From DASPWW01 sp963756745 (GTDB lineage: Bacteria; Actinomycetota; Thermoleophilia; Solirubrobacterales; 70-9): a stretch of DNA of 64,000 nucleotides. Position numbers and translations under genes: made by a program. The stretch spans positions 372,001 through 436,000 of the forward strand of contig CAVWOU010000010.1 in assembly GCA_963756745.1 (NCBI GenBank), in the 5' to 3' direction. Shown piece by piece: positions 1-7,183 of the stretch. The notes under the pieces were generated by a model, which did not search any database, had not been told where the DNA came from, and saw nothing but the letters and a program-made list of their open reading frames with translations. Numbering within the stretch: position 1 is the first letter of the stretch; each line of letters starts with the position of its first letter.

Positions 1-491
1 AGCCGCTCGACGGTCAGCTCGTAGATCTCCCGCTCCGGCTTGCGCATCCCCACGAATGCCGAGTCCACGATCAGCTCGAAGATCTCGTCGACGGGCAGCA
101 TCGAGCGCCACAGCGGCTCCCACTCGCGCACGTTGTTGGTCAGCAGCGCCATCCTGTACTCGCGCCGCTTCAAGTCGCGCATCAGCCCGACCATCGGCTC
201 GTTGGGGTCGAGGGCCTCGAAGTAGATGTCGCGGAACCGGTGGAGCTCCGGCCGGTGGCCGAGCTCCGCCTCGAGATTGTCGCGGAGCAGCTCGAGGAAC
301 TCGTCCTCGGTGAGGTTCCCCTTCTCGAGCTCGAACAGCGGGTACGCGCCGTTCTCCTCGGCCGCCCGCTGCATCGCCTTCCCGAGCGTGGCGAACGAGA
401 TTCCGGTCTCGTCCTGGAACGCCGCGAACGACCGCAGCAGCGGCGTCGTCAACACCCCGCCAAAGTCGGAGATCACCGCGCGGATCGTCAC
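1..491 (-). CDS. HAD-superfamily hydrolase (3' part beyond window)
   Basis: Reading down the - strand from a GTG at 491, the protein opens with a beta strand and the motif DFGGVLTTP, a variant of the HAD motif I (DxDGTL-like) that carries the nucleophile aspartate. A helical cap follows, then LLTNN, the HAD motif II with a Thr, at about residue 113, and GMRKPE, the motif III lysine, near residue 149. The layout resembles the epoxide-hydrolase N-domain-like/haloacid-dehalogenase-like phosphatase group. The gene runs off the left edge, so motif IV is not visible. Its GTG overlaps the TGA of the upstream gene by four bases (GTGA), so the two are probably cotranscribed. The natural substrate cannot be inferred. 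Confidence 0.8.
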   Translation of the reverse strand, partial: MTIRAVISDFGGVLTTPLLRSFAAFQDETGISFATLGKAMQRAAEENGAYPLFELEKGNLTEDEFLELLRDNLEAELGHRPELHRFRDIYFEALDPNEPMVGLMRDLKRREYRMALLTNNVREWEPLWRSMLPVDEIFELIVDSAFVGMRKPEREIYELTVER

Positions 492-1333
492 TGCGCCGCC
501 CGCATGAGCTCATATCTTGCCGTTCCCGGCGTGCCGTCGAAGCGGAAGCGCAGGAACGCGGTGTCCTCGTGCCCCGCGATCAGGGTGCCGGCGCCGCGCA
601 GCGCGGGGGCGTCGTCGTCGGCGCCCCACAGCTCCAGCCCCGCGCGGCGCGGCCACCCCGCGGAGTCGTATTCGGTTGACAGAAGCGGCTCCTCGAAACG
701 GGTGAGCGACCCTGCCGAGTCGAGAAAGACCGCGCTCGCCGCCTCCTCGCCGTGGCCGGACGCGCCGACCGCGCGTGCCGACGCGAAGGCGAGAAGCGAG
801 CCGTCCTCGAGCACCGCCGTCAGTGAGCGGATCAGCTCGACCGCGGTCCAGTCGATCGCTCCGGAGCTGCGCAGGACGCCCCCGAACGCGTCCACGACAC
901 CCGATGATCCGCCCGCATGCCACTCGCCGTCGAGACGCGCCGCCCACGCCTCGTGCGTGAGGCCGGAGGCGTCGGAGAACGCAGAGCCCGGCTCGAACGC
1001 CACCCCGCCGAGCCGGGTTGCGTCGATCGCGACCCGGACCGCGTCGGTCTCGAATGCGATCCGCGCGCGCTCGCCGTCATCCGAGATCCGAACTCCGCCG
1101 AGGTCGACCGAACCCCAGTCGTTCGGAGCGCCTCCGGCCGGGACGCCCGCGCGCGAGGGCGCCGTCGCGCTGGCCGCGTCGGCGCGGATCAGGATCGCTT
1201 CCCCGTCGGCGCGATCCTCGGCGGCCCGTACGACGACCCGGACGAGCCCCGCCACCCCGCGCGCGAGATCAGCGAAGTCGAAGCTCAGCGAGTCGTGGAA
1301 CCTATCGCCGTCCCGGCGCACCGGGTGGCTCAC
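488..1333 (-). CDS. Hypothetical protein, 281 aa
   Basis: An intact 281-residue frame with GTG start at 1333. The composition is typical of a real gene (alternating hydrophobic/charged strands, few Cys or Lys, no signal peptide or membrane helix). The N-terminus reads FHDSLSFDFAD, and the rest is rich in predicted beta strands and in W/G turns. That pattern vaguely recalls lipocalin-like two-domain proteins of the CrtC/AttH type, but I cannot support the assignment with a motif. It sits between fxsA and the HAD gene with 4-base overlaps on both sides, so it belongs to a three-gene operon. Function unknown. Confidence 0.65.
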   Translation of the reverse strand: MSHPVRRDGDRFHDSLSFDFADLARGVAGLVRVVVRAAEDRADGEAILIRADAASATAPSRAGVPAGGAPNDWGSVDLGGVRISDDGERARIAFETDAVRVAIDATRLGGVAFEPGSAFSDASGLTHEAWAARLDGEWHAGGSSGVVDAFGGVLRSSGAIDWTAVELIRSLTAVLEDGSLLAFASARAVGASGHGEEAASAVFLDSAGSLTRFEEPLLSTEYDSAGWPRRAGLELWGADDDAPALRGAGTLIAGHEDTAFLRFRFDGTPGTARYELMRAAQ

Positions 1334-1839
1334 GGCGGGAGCGTGCCACCGGTGCCTTTGCCGGGTCCCGGCTCGTCGGGCATCTCGTTCGCTGTGCCCT
1401 CCACGTCATAGTCCCGGCGCCGGAACCGCGCTCGCCCCGCGGCGCGATCGGCCGTCCAGAACATGACCCGCTGTCCCATGCTGAAGCGCCGCAGCGCGAT
1501 CACGGTCAACGCGCCGCGGATCACCGCGCGAGTCGGCGGGATGAGCAGCAGCAGGCCGAACACGTCGGTGATGAAGCCGGGCGTGAGCAGGAGCGCACCG
1601 CCGAAGATCACCATCGCACCGTCGAACGTCTCGCGGTGCGGAACGCGCCCCTCGCTCAATGCGAGGTTGAAGCGTCGCCACGCCGCCCGCCCCTGGTGGC
1701 GCAGCAGCACTGCGCCGAGGATGCTGTCGAGCAGCAGCAGCGCGATCGTAGGCCCGGCGCCGATCCACTGGCCGACCTGGATGATCACGTACAGCTCGAC
1801 GAGCGGGACGGCGATGAAGAGGATCACGAGCAGGAACAT
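1330..1839 (-). CDS. fxsA: FxsA family membrane protein
   Basis: A small polytopic inner-membrane protein of the FxsA family (in E. coli it modulates exclusion of phage T7 by the F plasmid; its general role is unclear). The N-terminus starts MFLLVILFIAVPLVELYVI and is followed by the family pattern of a short G-rich loop, a second helix with LLLLDSILGAVLLRHQG, a conserved soluble segment, and a third and fourth hydrophobic stretch around FGGALLLTPGFITDVFGLLL, the classic FxsA signature. The C-terminus is a charged tail. An in-frame start exists at 1875, but the ATG at 1839 places the first helix at the N-terminus as in other FxsA proteins. TGA overlaps the GTG of the next gene. Confidence 0.88.
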   Translation of the reverse strand: MFLLVILFIAVPLVELYVIIQVGQWIGAGPTIALLLLDSILGAVLLRHQGRAAWRRFNLALSEGRVPHRETFDGAMVIFGGALLLTPGFITDVFGLLLLIPPTRAVIRGALTVIALRRFSMGQRVMFWTADRAAGRARFRRRDYDVEGTANEMPDEPGPGKGTGGTLPP

Positions 1840-1916
1840 GCGATAAGCGTACCCGCGCAAACCGCCCACCCCCACTAGCCAAGGGGCGCGCGAGGCGTTC
1901 TGGCTACGATTGAGGC

Positions 1917-2213
1917 ATGGCCACCGAAGAGGACGTGAACGAGGCGCTCGAGGAGGTGATCGACCCCGAGCTGGGGCTCGATTTCGTCTCGCTTGGTCTC
2001 GTGTACGACGTCGAGATCGAAAACGGCGAGGTGTTCATCACCTTCACGCTCACGACTCCCGCGTGCCCGATCGGCCCCCAGGTCACCGAGCAGATGCGCG
2101 AGTTCGTGGGTGAGCTCGACGGGGTCGAAAAGGTCCACCCGAAGATGGTCTTCGACCCCCCGTGGTCCCCGGAGATGATGACCGAGGACGCGAAGTTCGC
2201 GCTGGGGTTCTGA
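1917..2213 (+). CDS. sufT: SufT-like metal-sulfur cluster assembly factor (MIP18/DUF59)
   Basis: A 98-residue DUF59/MIP18 protein, the family that helps mature Fe-S proteins downstream of the SUF machinery (SufT, PaaD). Diagnostic features are the N-terminal helix ending IDPELG at about residue 16, the strand pair VSLGLVYDVEI, and TTPACPIG, which contains the conserved family cysteine. The C-terminus ends in SPEMMTEDAKFALGF. It stands apart from the other suf genes in the window (24.7-27.7 and 39.0-42.0 kb). Its last 13 codons recur three times downstream with mostly synonymous differences, so its 3' end appears to have served as an integration site while each insertion preserved a complete reading frame. 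Confidence 0.88.
   Translation: MATEEDVNEALEEVIDPELGLDFVSLGLVYDVEIENGEVFITFTLTTPACPIGPQVTEQMREFVGELDGVEKVHPKMVFDPPWSPEMMTEDAKFALGF
2175..2213 (+). repeat. att-like repeat copy 1 (3' end of sufT-like gene)
   Basis: These 39 bases are the last 13 codons of the sufT-like gene including its TGA. The same segment recurs at 5471-5509 (35/39 identical), 7082-7120 (32/39) and 8540-8578 (38/39), always on the + strand. This is the left outer copy. It lies immediately before tandem short repeats that could be recombinase arm sites. Confidence 0.8.
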
Positions 2214-2232
2214 CGCCCGAATAGAGGATCAT

Positions 2233-2286
2233 TCGGGGTCACTCGGGGTCACTCCCGTACCCAACCCGTACCCACGGCCGTACCCA
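2233..2286 (+). repeat. Short direct repeats next to att-like copy 1
   Basis: Two tandem copies of TCGGGGTCAC (2233 and 2243) are followed by three copies of CGTACCCA at 2256, 2267 and 2279, spaced 11 and 12 bases, about one helical turn. CGTACCCA and CGTACCCG recur at 5397 and 5409 just before att-like copy 2. A composite GGGTCACT followed by GTACCCA also occurs at 5075-5091. The phasing suggests same-face binding by a protein. Arm-type sites of a lost or distant integrase are the leading guess. Confidence 0.5.
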
Positions 2287-2348
2287 CGGAGAGACGCCGC
2301 GCTACCGCACGGCGGGGAGCCAGGCAGACCGCGTGAGCCCGCGCCGCC

Positions 2349-2634
2349 CTAGGAAATCTGCAGGCGTTTGAGCGCGGCCCGAATCTGCTCCTGGCTCTCC
2401 GTGTCCAGGACCGGCTCGTGCTCGAGCCACAGGACGAAGGCGTGAAGCCACAAAAGCCGCACGTCCATGTCGAGCTCGGACGCGTAGGCCATCAGCACCT
2501 CCTCGGGGTGCCGCGGCCACGCGTGCCGTCCTCAAACCGCGCGATCGTCGCCTGGTTGACCTCGATCGCCGCCGCGATCTTGACCTGCACGACTTCCGCT
2601 CCTCGCGCGCCACCGACACGCGCGCCCCAGCCAC
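2349..2634 (-). pseudogene. Degraded XRE-family helix-turn-helix regulator
   Basis: No single frame is open, but three frames joined in order give a recognisable lambda-repressor-like HTH: VAREERKS, then VQVKIAAAIEVNQATIARFED (helix 2 - turn - recognition helix), then TPEEVLMAYASELDMD. A C-terminal tail ends QIRAALKRLQIS before TAG at 2349. At least two 1-base shifts (near 2592 and 2515) break it. Such small regulators are common on phages and integrative elements, which fits its place just inside att-like copy 1. Whether the breaks are mutations or consensus errors cannot be told here. Confidence 0.5.
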
Positions 2635-2838
2635 GGGAGCAGGGGACGCGTTTCCTCCTCGGCCTTCATGCCCGCAGTTCTATCCGACCACCGCGTCACG
2701 GGCTGTCCGGCCCATATGCGTTGCGTATCTTCGTCCTAACATATGCACAACCTTACACATCTACCATCGATGTGATACAACAGCAAACGTGAAAGCGCCG
2801 ACGAAGCACGCATTCCGTGCCAGATCCCGAGGCGATAG

Positions 2839-3041
2839 CCGGACACGTGGCGGCGAGAGTCGCTCCGGGCCGGGCAATCCGCAGACTGCGAGTTGATCGC
2901 AAGCGATGTCGACCACATCGTCCCCTCCCAGGAGGGGGAGACAGATGGAGCGCGGCGAATCTCCAATCCATCTGCGCTTCCCACCATTCACAGAAGACGA
3001 AACGAGAGCAGCAGACGAGCGGCGTCGGCTGGCCGGAATGA
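2839..3041 (+). pseudogene. HNH endonuclease remnant
   Basis: The core ASDVDHIVPSQEG (the DH of HNH) is in one frame. After a 1-base shift near 2945 the adjacent frame continues with SAANLQSICASHHSQKTKRE, the N and final H of the fold plus the KT-RE ending typical of phage HNH nucleases that sit beside terminase genes. The upstream zinc-finger-like half is missing or unreadable (in-frame stop at 2836). It lies in the AT-richest part of the window (about 2715-2790), a sign of acquired DNA. Together with the HTH fragment it points to a decayed phage-like or integrative element. Confidence 0.55.
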
Positions 3042-3078
3042 GCTTGAAGACCTCGAACGAAGGAGAGAAGTGGTGAAG

Positions 3079-4488
3079 ATGTCGACGGTAACGAGGATTA
3101 CGGCGGCGATAGTTGCGGGGGCTTTCTTCCTAGGACTGGCGAGTATCGCTAACGCAGCGAACTTCCAGCGGATGTTCCCCGGTGAGGTCGACGACCCGTC
3201 CACGGACGAGGCCATCATCGAATTGACGCGCCTCGATGACCCGGACACCCCGGCGGCGAATGACGGGCCGATGGTGGACGACAACGCCGAGGCCAAGCAA
3301 AACTGTGACCAGCCGCTCCTCCAGCCGCCGCTCGGCTGCACGCCGGCGGGCTTCACCTACCTTGGGCAGTTCCTCGACCACGACGTGACCCTCGACGTCG
3401 CGCCCTTCCCAGACCAGGGGCAGATCGTCGACCCGACGACGCTCAACAACGTGCGCACCACCGAAATCGACCTCGACTCGGTGTACAACGTTGGGGCGGA
3501 GGCATTCGTCGGCCCCAAGTTCAAGCTCGGCGCGGGCGGGCGCGACCTCCCACGTCGCCCACCGTCCACCGATCCGCAGTCCGGCCGCACCGTCGAGCAG
3601 GCGATCATCGCCGACCCGCGCAACGACGAGAACCAGGTCATCGCGCAGATTCACCTTGCGTTTCTCCGCTTGCACAACGCTTTCGTGGATAGCCTTCCCG
3701 CCCAGGTCCCCCCGGCCACCAAGTTCACGGTCGCCCGCAACCGCACCATCGAGCAGTGGCAGCGGGTGGTTTTCAACGACCTCCTGCCCCGGTTTGTGGG
3801 CCAGGCGGCGGTCGACAACGCGGTGAGGAGGGCGCCCCAGTTCTGGACCCCAGGCAGTCCCGCGCGCATGCCAGCGGAGTTCTCAAATGCCTGTTGGCGC
3901 GTGGGGCACTCCAACTTCCGCCTCGCGTATCGGCTCGCTCCCGTCAACAACCTGACGGCGGCGAACATCCAGGTGTTCAATGGGACGTTCGGCGCCAACG
4001 ACCTGACCGGCAACGTGGCAATCCCGCCCGCGCGGTTCATCAACTGGCCCAACTTTTTCCAATTCCCCGGCCAGGCCGAGCCGGTGAATGCGGGCCGCAA
4101 GTTCGACACGTTCCTCTCCAGGGGCGCTTTCCAACTGCCGGTGCCCGCCGCGATCCCCGGTGGCACGGGCTCGCTCCCGGAGCGCAACCTGGTCCGCGCA
4201 CGGGCCTACGAAATCCCGTCCTACGAGGACGTGGCGGAGAGGGTCGGGACCAACCCCGTCCCCAACCCGCTCGACCCCGAGGGCCACGGCACTGAGATGC
4301 CGCTGTGGTACGGCATGCTCCTGGAGTCGCAGCTAGAGGGTGGCCGACAGGTCGGCCCCACCTGCGGCAAGGTCATCGCGGACGTGTTCGTCGGAGTTCT
4401 CAAACAGCAAATCGGCGGCAACCTCAACGCGAAGCTGCCCCCGCTCCAGGTGCACGAGCTGCTGACGAAGGCGGGGGTTGGGCCGTAG
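3079..4488 (+). CDS. Secreted heme peroxidase, animal-type (peroxidase/cyclooxygenase superfamily)
   Basis: About 469 residues with a clear Sec signal peptide (MSTVTRITAAIVAGAFFLGL..ANA, cut near residue 27). GQFLDHDVTLD at roughly residue 95 matches the distal-histidine region of animal-type heme peroxidases. HLAFLRLHNAFVD and NRTIEQWQRVVFNDLLPRF are strongly conserved helices of the family, and GHSNFRLAYRL fits the proximal-histidine helix. The mature enzyme should act outside the membrane, oxidising halides or phenolics with H2O2. An AGGAGAG ribosome site lies at 3061-3067. GTG at 3070/3073 or ATG at 3079 could be used; ATG gives the cleanest signal peptide. It is the only large intact gene of the first inter-repeat segment and is probably imported cargo. 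Confidence 0.85.
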   Translation: MSTVTRITAAIVAGAFFLGLASIANAANFQRMFPGEVDDPSTDEAIIELTRLDDPDTPAANDGPMVDDNAEAKQNCDQPLLQPPLGCTPAGFTYLGQFLDHDVTLDVAPFPDQGQIVDPTTLNNVRTTEIDLDSVYNVGAEAFVGPKFKLGAGGRDLPRRPPSTDPQSGRTVEQAIIADPRNDENQVIAQIHLAFLRLHNAFVDSLPAQVPPATKFTVARNRTIEQWQRVVFNDLLPRFVGQAAVDNAVRRAPQFWTPGSPARMPAEFSNACWRVGHSNFRLAYRLAPVNNLTAANIQVFNGTFGANDLTGNVAIPPARFINWPNFFQFPGQAEPVNAGRKFDTFLSRGAFQLPVPAAIPGGTGSLPERNLVRARAYEIPSYEDVAERVGTNPVPNPLDPEGHGTEMPLWYGMLLESQLEGGRQVGPTCGKVIADVFVGVLKQQIGGNLNAKLPPLQVHELLTKAGVGP

Positions 4489-4721
4489 TAGGGAGGGTCG
4501 GCCAGCCGTGGCGCCATTTCAAAAGACCGTCGGACCACCGGCACTCACGCACACGAAACGCGCAGAGAGAAGCAGCTAAAACGGTCGGGCACCACGCCGC
4601 ACGTTCGCCAGTCGTTCGCCAGTGAGACGCCGGCCGTGCCGATCGCGTGCGTGGCTACGCGCCTTACCGACGCGCATCGCAGGCGTGGCACAGATCAAGC
4701 TCATCTGCGGGGACAGCCCGC

Positions 4722-4844
4722 GTCCGGACATCTTCCGTTCGTCCTGACACTGAGGCGGCCAATGTCCGTGCACGGAGTCCCGAACGTCCGGACACATCGA
4801 GGCGGATCCTGTCCTGACAGAGCGCTTGGTCAAGCGGTCCGGAC
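4722..4844. repeat. Cluster of five GTCC[G/T]GAC octamers
   Basis: GTCCGGAC, itself a perfect palindrome, occurs at 4722, 4786 and 4837. The one-base variant GTCCTGAC occurs at 4741 and 4811, giving an alternating series over 123 bases. The words TGAGGCGG and CGAGGCGG follow two of the octamers. This density is unlikely to be chance even at high GC and suggests protein-binding sites. Confidence 0.5.
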
Positions 4845-4849
4845 CTGAC

Positions 4850-4870
4850 CCACGGATAGCGAATCCGTGG
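4850..4870. repeat. Perfect 8-bp hairpin
   Basis: CCACGGAT, a 5-base loop, then ATCCGTGG. No T-run follows, so it is not a standard intrinsic terminator. It lies directly after the octamer cluster and may be part of the same regulatory or recombination region. Confidence 0.45.
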
Positions 4871-5104
4871 AGTTCCCCGTGTCCGCGGGGTCAACGTAGG
4901 GTTAAGCATCCCGTATCCCTCCGCGCCGGCTCGGCTGCTCGAGCGACGGGCCGAGGAGGCTAGCCGGCTCGAGGTCGTTCGCCTGCGAACCCCCGAATCG
5001 CCAGGCCCGGGGGCGCGGCCACGCGTGCCGGCACCCCGCCCCCGGGGGGAGTGGGGGGAGGGGGCCAGGGGTCAGGGTCACTAAGTACCCACCCACCGCT
5101 GACA

Positions 5105-5359
5105 ATGTACGCACGCGTAGTCAGGTTCACGGACGTCGATCCCGATCACCTGGCCGGGCGCTTGGCCGAGGCCGAGAGCGAGGGACCGCCCGTGGACACT
5201 CCCGCCAACGGAATCCAGATTCTCCACGACGCGGACCAGGGCACCGCGGTCGTGATCCAGCTCTTTGAGACGGCCGACGACATGGCGGCGGCGGAGGGCG
5301 CCTTGGACGCGATGGACCCGGCGGACACGCCGGGGACACGCGCCTCGGTCGACTACTGA
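5105..5359 (+). CDS. Small ABM-fold (dimeric alpha-beta barrel) protein
   Basis: 84 residues starting MYARVVRFTDVDPDHLAGRL. The sequence alternates a first strand, an amphipathic helix, a central hydrophobic strand (TAVVIQLFET), a second helix with DDMAAAEGALDAM, and a last strand (RASVDY). This is the pattern of antibiotic-biosynthesis-monooxygenase-like ferredoxin-fold proteins. No catalytic residue can be assigned. Two look-alikes sit nearby (5976-6275 and 8700-8999). No strong ribosome site precedes it. The composite GGGTCACT..GTACCCA motif lies 14-30 bases upstream. Confidence 0.65.
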   Translation: MYARVVRFTDVDPDHLAGRLAEAESEGPPVDTPANGIQILHDADQGTAVVIQLFETADDMAAAEGALDAMDPADTPGTRASVDY

Positions 5360-5396
5360 TCGGGATTGTGCGGGACTTGCGCGACTGATCCCTCCC

Positions 5397-5416
5397 CGTA
5401 CCCACCGCCGTACCCG
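5397..5416 (+). repeat. CGTACCC repeats before att-like copy 2
   Basis: CGTACCCA at 5397 and CGTACCCG at 5409, 12 bases apart, in the same orientation and spacing as the series at 2256-2286. They lie 55-75 bases before att-like copy 2, so the same word sits near both ends of the first inter-repeat segment. Confidence 0.45.
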
Positions 5417-5470
5417 CACGTGCCGGAATATGGCTTGCTTGCAGGTGAAACGGGCTTAGGCTCCGCGATG

Positions 5471-5509
5471 ATGATGACCGAGGACGCGAAATTCGCTTTG
5501 GGGTTCTAA
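5471..5509 (+). repeat. att-like repeat copy 2
   Basis: Encodes MMTEDAKFALGF followed by TAA. It differs from copy 1 at four positions (AAG/AAA, GCG/GCT, CTG/TTG, TGA/TAA), all synonymous or stop-to-stop. It shares an upstream extension (GCTCCGCGATG) and a downstream AGCGGC(T/C)TGC(T/C)AG with copy 3. Confidence 0.75.
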
Positions 5510-5569
5510 GCGGCTTGCTAGAGCGGTTTCCGGGATCGGTCGCAGCGCCGCTGGAACCCAAACTGCACC

Positions 5570-5822
5570 CTAGGCGCTGATTCTCAGACCCGCCGGCTTG
5601 TGGTCGTTCGGCTCGGCGCGGCGCTTCTTTGCCTGTTCGAGAGCGTTTTGCGGCATGGCTCTCCCGCAACAGGCCGAGGACAAGTATCCCGACGTACAAC
5701 CCAAAGGCGGCGAAAACGAGCGGGGCGGAGAAGATCGTCCCCAATATGGAGAGCGATGTGGACCACCACGCGTCCCGCGGGCACTTACCTCTGGGCGGAG
5801 GATTTGTCTTTAGGTAGGTCAT
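5570..5822 (-). CDS. Small single-helix membrane protein (frameshifted)
   Basis: From ATG at 5822 the product has a 23-residue polar N-terminus, then one long hydrophobic segment (SILGTIFSAPLVFAAFGLYV and onward to LVLGLL) and RESHA. After a 1-base shift near 5655 the next frame gives a natural-looking cytoplasmic tail (NALEQAKKRRAEPNDHKPAG..) ending TAG at 5570. Without the shift the frame would run on in antisense through att-like copy 2. Probably a one-pass membrane protein of about 84 residues. No family recognised. Confidence 0.45.
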
Positions 5823-5975
5823 CCCTCGAGCAGCGCCGCGATCTTGGCTGCCGCGTTGGCGGACTCTCGACGCGGTCGACACAGTCGCAACCGCCGACGC
5901 TGGTACGAGACGCTCGAGGACCGGGCGACAGCTGAGGTGCGCCGGCGCGGCTGCGGCGGCCGCCCCGAGGGGCGC

Positions 5976-6275
5976 CTAGCGGGAGTAGTGGTGCAGGAGA
6001 TGTAGCTCGACCCGCTCGGGTGGGCTTGCCAGCAGCGGCCCGATCCGGTCGTTGTAGGACGCGAACTCGGGGTCGCTGTTGACGGCGTCCGCCGCCTCGC
6101 GATCCGTGTACACGGCGATGCCGCGCACCACGCCGCTCGCCTCGTCACCGAGGACCAGCACCGTCTGGAGCGCGGGATGGTCGCTGAGGAAGTCGGCCGC
6201 GAACTGGGAGTGGATCTCCGCGACTTGCTCGAAGTGGCCGGGCTTCGCGTGCAGGGTGAACTCGGCGACGTACAT
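5976..6275 (-). CDS. ABM-domain protein (antibiotic biosynthesis monooxygenase-like)
   Basis: 99 residues, MYVAEFTLHAKPGHFEQVAE at the start. It has the ABM pattern: first strand, PGHFEQ helix, hydrophobic strand pair (LQTVLVLGDEASGVVRGIAVYTDRE split by a turn), helix DAVNSDPEFASYNDRI, and last strand ERVELHLL. Family members are small dimeric proteins, some monooxygenases or heme oxygenases and many of unknown role. A good ribosome site (GGGAGG, 8 bases before ATG) supports the start. It lies alone on the - strand between att-like copies 2 and 3. Confidence 0.72.
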   Translation of the reverse strand: MYVAEFTLHAKPGHFEQVAEIHSQFAADFLSDHPALQTVLVLGDEASGVVRGIAVYTDREAADAVNSDPEFASYNDRIGPLLASPPERVELHLLHHYSR

Positions 6276-6379
6276 GGTTGAGACCTCCCTCGGCGTTCTC
6301 CTCGCGCCTCCGGGTGAAGGCGGAGCGCAATCCTAGTCGCCCATTGCCGGACGGAGCGCGCGCCGTCCAGCCGGCTTGC

Positions 6380-6874
6380 TTATCCGGTGCCGATCGGAAC
6401 CCGGATCACCTGGCCGGGGAAGATCAGGTCCGGGTCGTCGATCTGGTGCGCGTTCGCGCGCACCAGGGGCTGGACGTCGGGCGTGCCGTAGTGCTCTTGC
6501 GCGATCGCCGAGAGGGTGTCGCCCGTCTCAACGACATGCTCGCGGTAGCCGATGTAGTCCCCGTCGACCATCCGCGTGCCGAGCAGTACCGGCTTCGAGA
6601 CCTTGTGGATCTCGCTGCCGTCCTGGGCACTGACCTCGAACACCTCGACGAAGAGACGGTCTAGCTGGAAGGCCGCATTGCTGACGTTCGCCTTTACCTG
6701 GAACTGCGCGTGCTCGCCCGTGCCGCCGCCAACGTTGATCGAGCCGGTGACCTCGTCGTGGCCCTCGTGGACGCGGTAGTTGATCGTCGCCTCGAACCCG
6801 GTTCCGATCCCGGCGATCATCACCCGATCACCGACGAGGTCAAACCGCTTCGGCTGATCCATCCTGATGGTCAT
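6380..6874 (-). CDS. Gmad2 immunoglobulin-like domain plus LysM protein
   Basis: 164 residues in two parts. Residues about 10-100 form a beta-rich Gmad2-like Ig domain (FEATINYRV, AAFQLDRLFVEVFEVS). Residues about 112-160 are a LysM peptidoglycan/chitin-binding domain (HVVETGDTLSAIAQEHYG .. VRANAHQIDDPDLIFPGQVI). There is no signal peptide, which is common in this Gmad2/LysM group, so its location is unclear. The ribosome site AAGGAGGAGGT precedes the ATG at 6874. It follows the ABM gene on the same strand and both lie between att-like copies 2 and 3. Confidence 0.8.
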   Translation of the reverse strand: MTIRMDQPKRFDLVGDRVMIAGIGTGFEATINYRVHEGHDEVTGSINVGGGTGEHAQFQVKANVSNAAFQLDRLFVEVFEVSAQDGSEIHKVSKPVLLGTRMVDGDYIGYREHVVETGDTLSAIAQEHYGTPDVQPLVRANAHQIDDPDLIFPGQVIRVPIGTG

Positions 6875-7183
6875 GGCCTACCTCCTCCTTCGGAGCCTTG
6901 GCCCACGCTACCTCATCGCGCTTGCCGAGCAGCTTGTGAACCGGCAACGTGACCGTGGGGAACTGCAACCCTCCGCTCACGCACGGTAAGGACCGACCCG
7001 ACACCGTATCGGCCGTTTCGCCTGCACACGCGAACACAGCGCGACACGGGAGCTACCGGGGCGCCACGGTGCTCCGCGATGATGATGTCCGAGGACGCCA
7101 AGTTTGCCTTGGAGTTATGAGCGGCCTGCCAGCTATCCGAGGCCGCTGCGGTTTTGCGCTCCAGACGGCCAGCCGGGATCGGA
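6875..7183. other. Intergenic stretch containing att-like copy 3
   Basis: Apart from the 39-base copy at 7082-7120 and its flanks, this 309-base interval between the LysM gene start and the RTX gene end shows no gene or clear hairpin. Confidence 0.5.
7082..7120 (+). repeat. att-like repeat copy 3
   Basis: Encodes MMSEDAKFALEL followed by TGA. It is the most diverged copy (32/39 against copy 1), with three amino-acid changes and the rest synonymous, as expected if it came from the 3' end of a homologous gene in another genome. Confidence 0.7.

Larger units (their letters stand above)
4489..5104. other. Gene-free stretch with repeat clusters
   Basis: No convincing gene in 616 bases; open frames here have low-complexity R/P/G-rich translations. 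It contains a tandem GTCGTTCGCCA pair near 4600-4622, a cluster of GTCC[G/T]GAC octamers (4722-4844), a perfect 8-bp hairpin at 4850-4870, and the composite GGGTCACT..GTACCCA at 5075-5091 just upstream of the next small gene. Confidence 0.6.

Noticed and set aside
240..1466. Long + strand open frame (408 codons)
   Set aside because: Antisense to the HAD, 281-aa and FxsA genes; its translation is R/S/P-rich with no fold-like pattern. High GC produces many such shadow frames.
4850..4870. Intrinsic terminator for the peroxidase gene
   Set aside because: The hairpin is more than 360 bases beyond the stop codon and is not followed by a T-run.
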